From positions 1 to 12,465 of the forward strand of contig CAKOFP010000191.1 of assembly GCA_933226995.1 (NCBI GenBank): a stretch of 12,465 nt of DNA. The letters are read 5' to 3'. Below the pieces are notes generated by a model. The model had not been told where the DNA came from and did no database searches. It was given only the letters and a program-made list of their open reading frames with translations. Positions 12,391 through 12,465 of this stretch are shown here, in pieces; positions within the stretch are counted from its first letter, which is position 1, and the number at the start of each line of letters is the position of its first letter. Both the position numbers and the translations under genes were made by a program. This DNA comes from Candidatus Nitrosopolaris rasttigaisensis (GTDB lineage: Archaea; Thermoproteota; Nitrososphaeria; Nitrososphaerales; Nitrososphaeraceae).

Positions 12391-12465
12391 ATGGTTCGTT
12401 TTTATCGTTCTATCAGAGACGCTTCCGTTTCCGAGGCTGACATAATCCTGATTGGTGTGCCGGAC
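12391..12465 (+). CDS. Arginase/agmatinase-family protein, N-terminal fragment
   Basis: Only the first 25 codons are in the window; the gene runs off the right edge. The visible sequence, MVRFYRSIRDAS followed by EADIILIGVPD, resembles the first beta strand of the ureohydrolase fold (ADxxLIGVP) in the arginase, agmatinase and formiminoglutamase family. Those enzymes hydrolyse guanidino groups with two Mn ions. The metal-binding motifs lie beyond the window, so the assignment rests on this strand alone. Other Rossmann-like proteins could share a short IILIGVP strand. The start was chosen from the promoter spacing. Confidence 0.45.
   Translation, partial: MVRFYRSIRDASVSEADIILIGVPD

Overview
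The window looks like a chromosomal segment of an archaeon, most probably an ammonia-oxidising type Thaumarchaeon (Nitrososphaerota). The evidence is a group II chaperonin (thermosome) with a GGM-repeat tail, a DRG-type GTPase with a TGS domain, an archaeal Ygr210/YchF-type GTPase, an archaeal RNA polymerase subunit P (Rpo12), and a tRNA-Val with no encoded CCA. AT-rich TATA-like boxes lie about 24-30 bases before most start codons, which implies leaderless or very short-leader transcripts. Base composition is moderately AT-rich by eye. Assignment below phylum is a guess. I see no insertion sequence, CRISPR array or integration signature; this is core and lineage-specific chromosome rather than an island.

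Layout, left to right. A minus-strand membrane-anchored exported protein (136-717) is divergent from a calcineurin-like phosphoesterase (842-1597), followed by an RNase HI (1728-2141). After about 390 bases without a clear gene comes the minus-strand DRG GTPase (2534-3646). A second gene-poor stretch precedes two consecutive minus-strand genes of the same layout (4076-4492 and 4523-4990): a helical N-terminal part, a Pro/Ser-rich linker and a C-terminal four-cysteine zinc ribbon. Next are tRNA-Val(UAC) at 5293-5367 and two very short plus-strand genes that length filters miss: rpoP (5468-5635) and a 57-residue zinc-ribbon protein (5739-5912).

Then on the minus strand come the Ygr210-like GTPase (6194-7408) and a PfkB-family sugar or nucleoside kinase (7589-8599). 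The kinase is divergent from a small helix-turn-helix-like protein (8810-9136). That gene converges on the thermosome gene (9262-10935). Upstream of the thermosome lie an FlK-like hot-dog thioesterase (10977-11402), a short C2H2 zinc-finger protein (11472-11687) and a 45-residue single-pass membrane protein (11808-11945), all on the minus strand. The right edge carries the first 25 codons of a probable arginase/agmatinase-family gene (12391 onward).

Functionally the window is rich in information processing and protein quality control: two TGS-domain GTPases that in characterised relatives act on ribosomes, RNase HI, tRNA, an RNA polymerase subunit and a chaperonin. Five proteins carry cysteine-based zinc-binding motifs. 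The metabolic genes (kinase, thioesterase, putative ureohydrolase) have no obvious common pathway. No multi-gene operon is strongly supported, because nearly every gene has its own TATA-like element. I do not see a clear undescribed defence or biosynthetic system. The points most worth following are the twin zinc-ribbon genes, the shortened zinc knuckle of RpoP, the operator-like inverted repeats and the unannotated small membrane protein.
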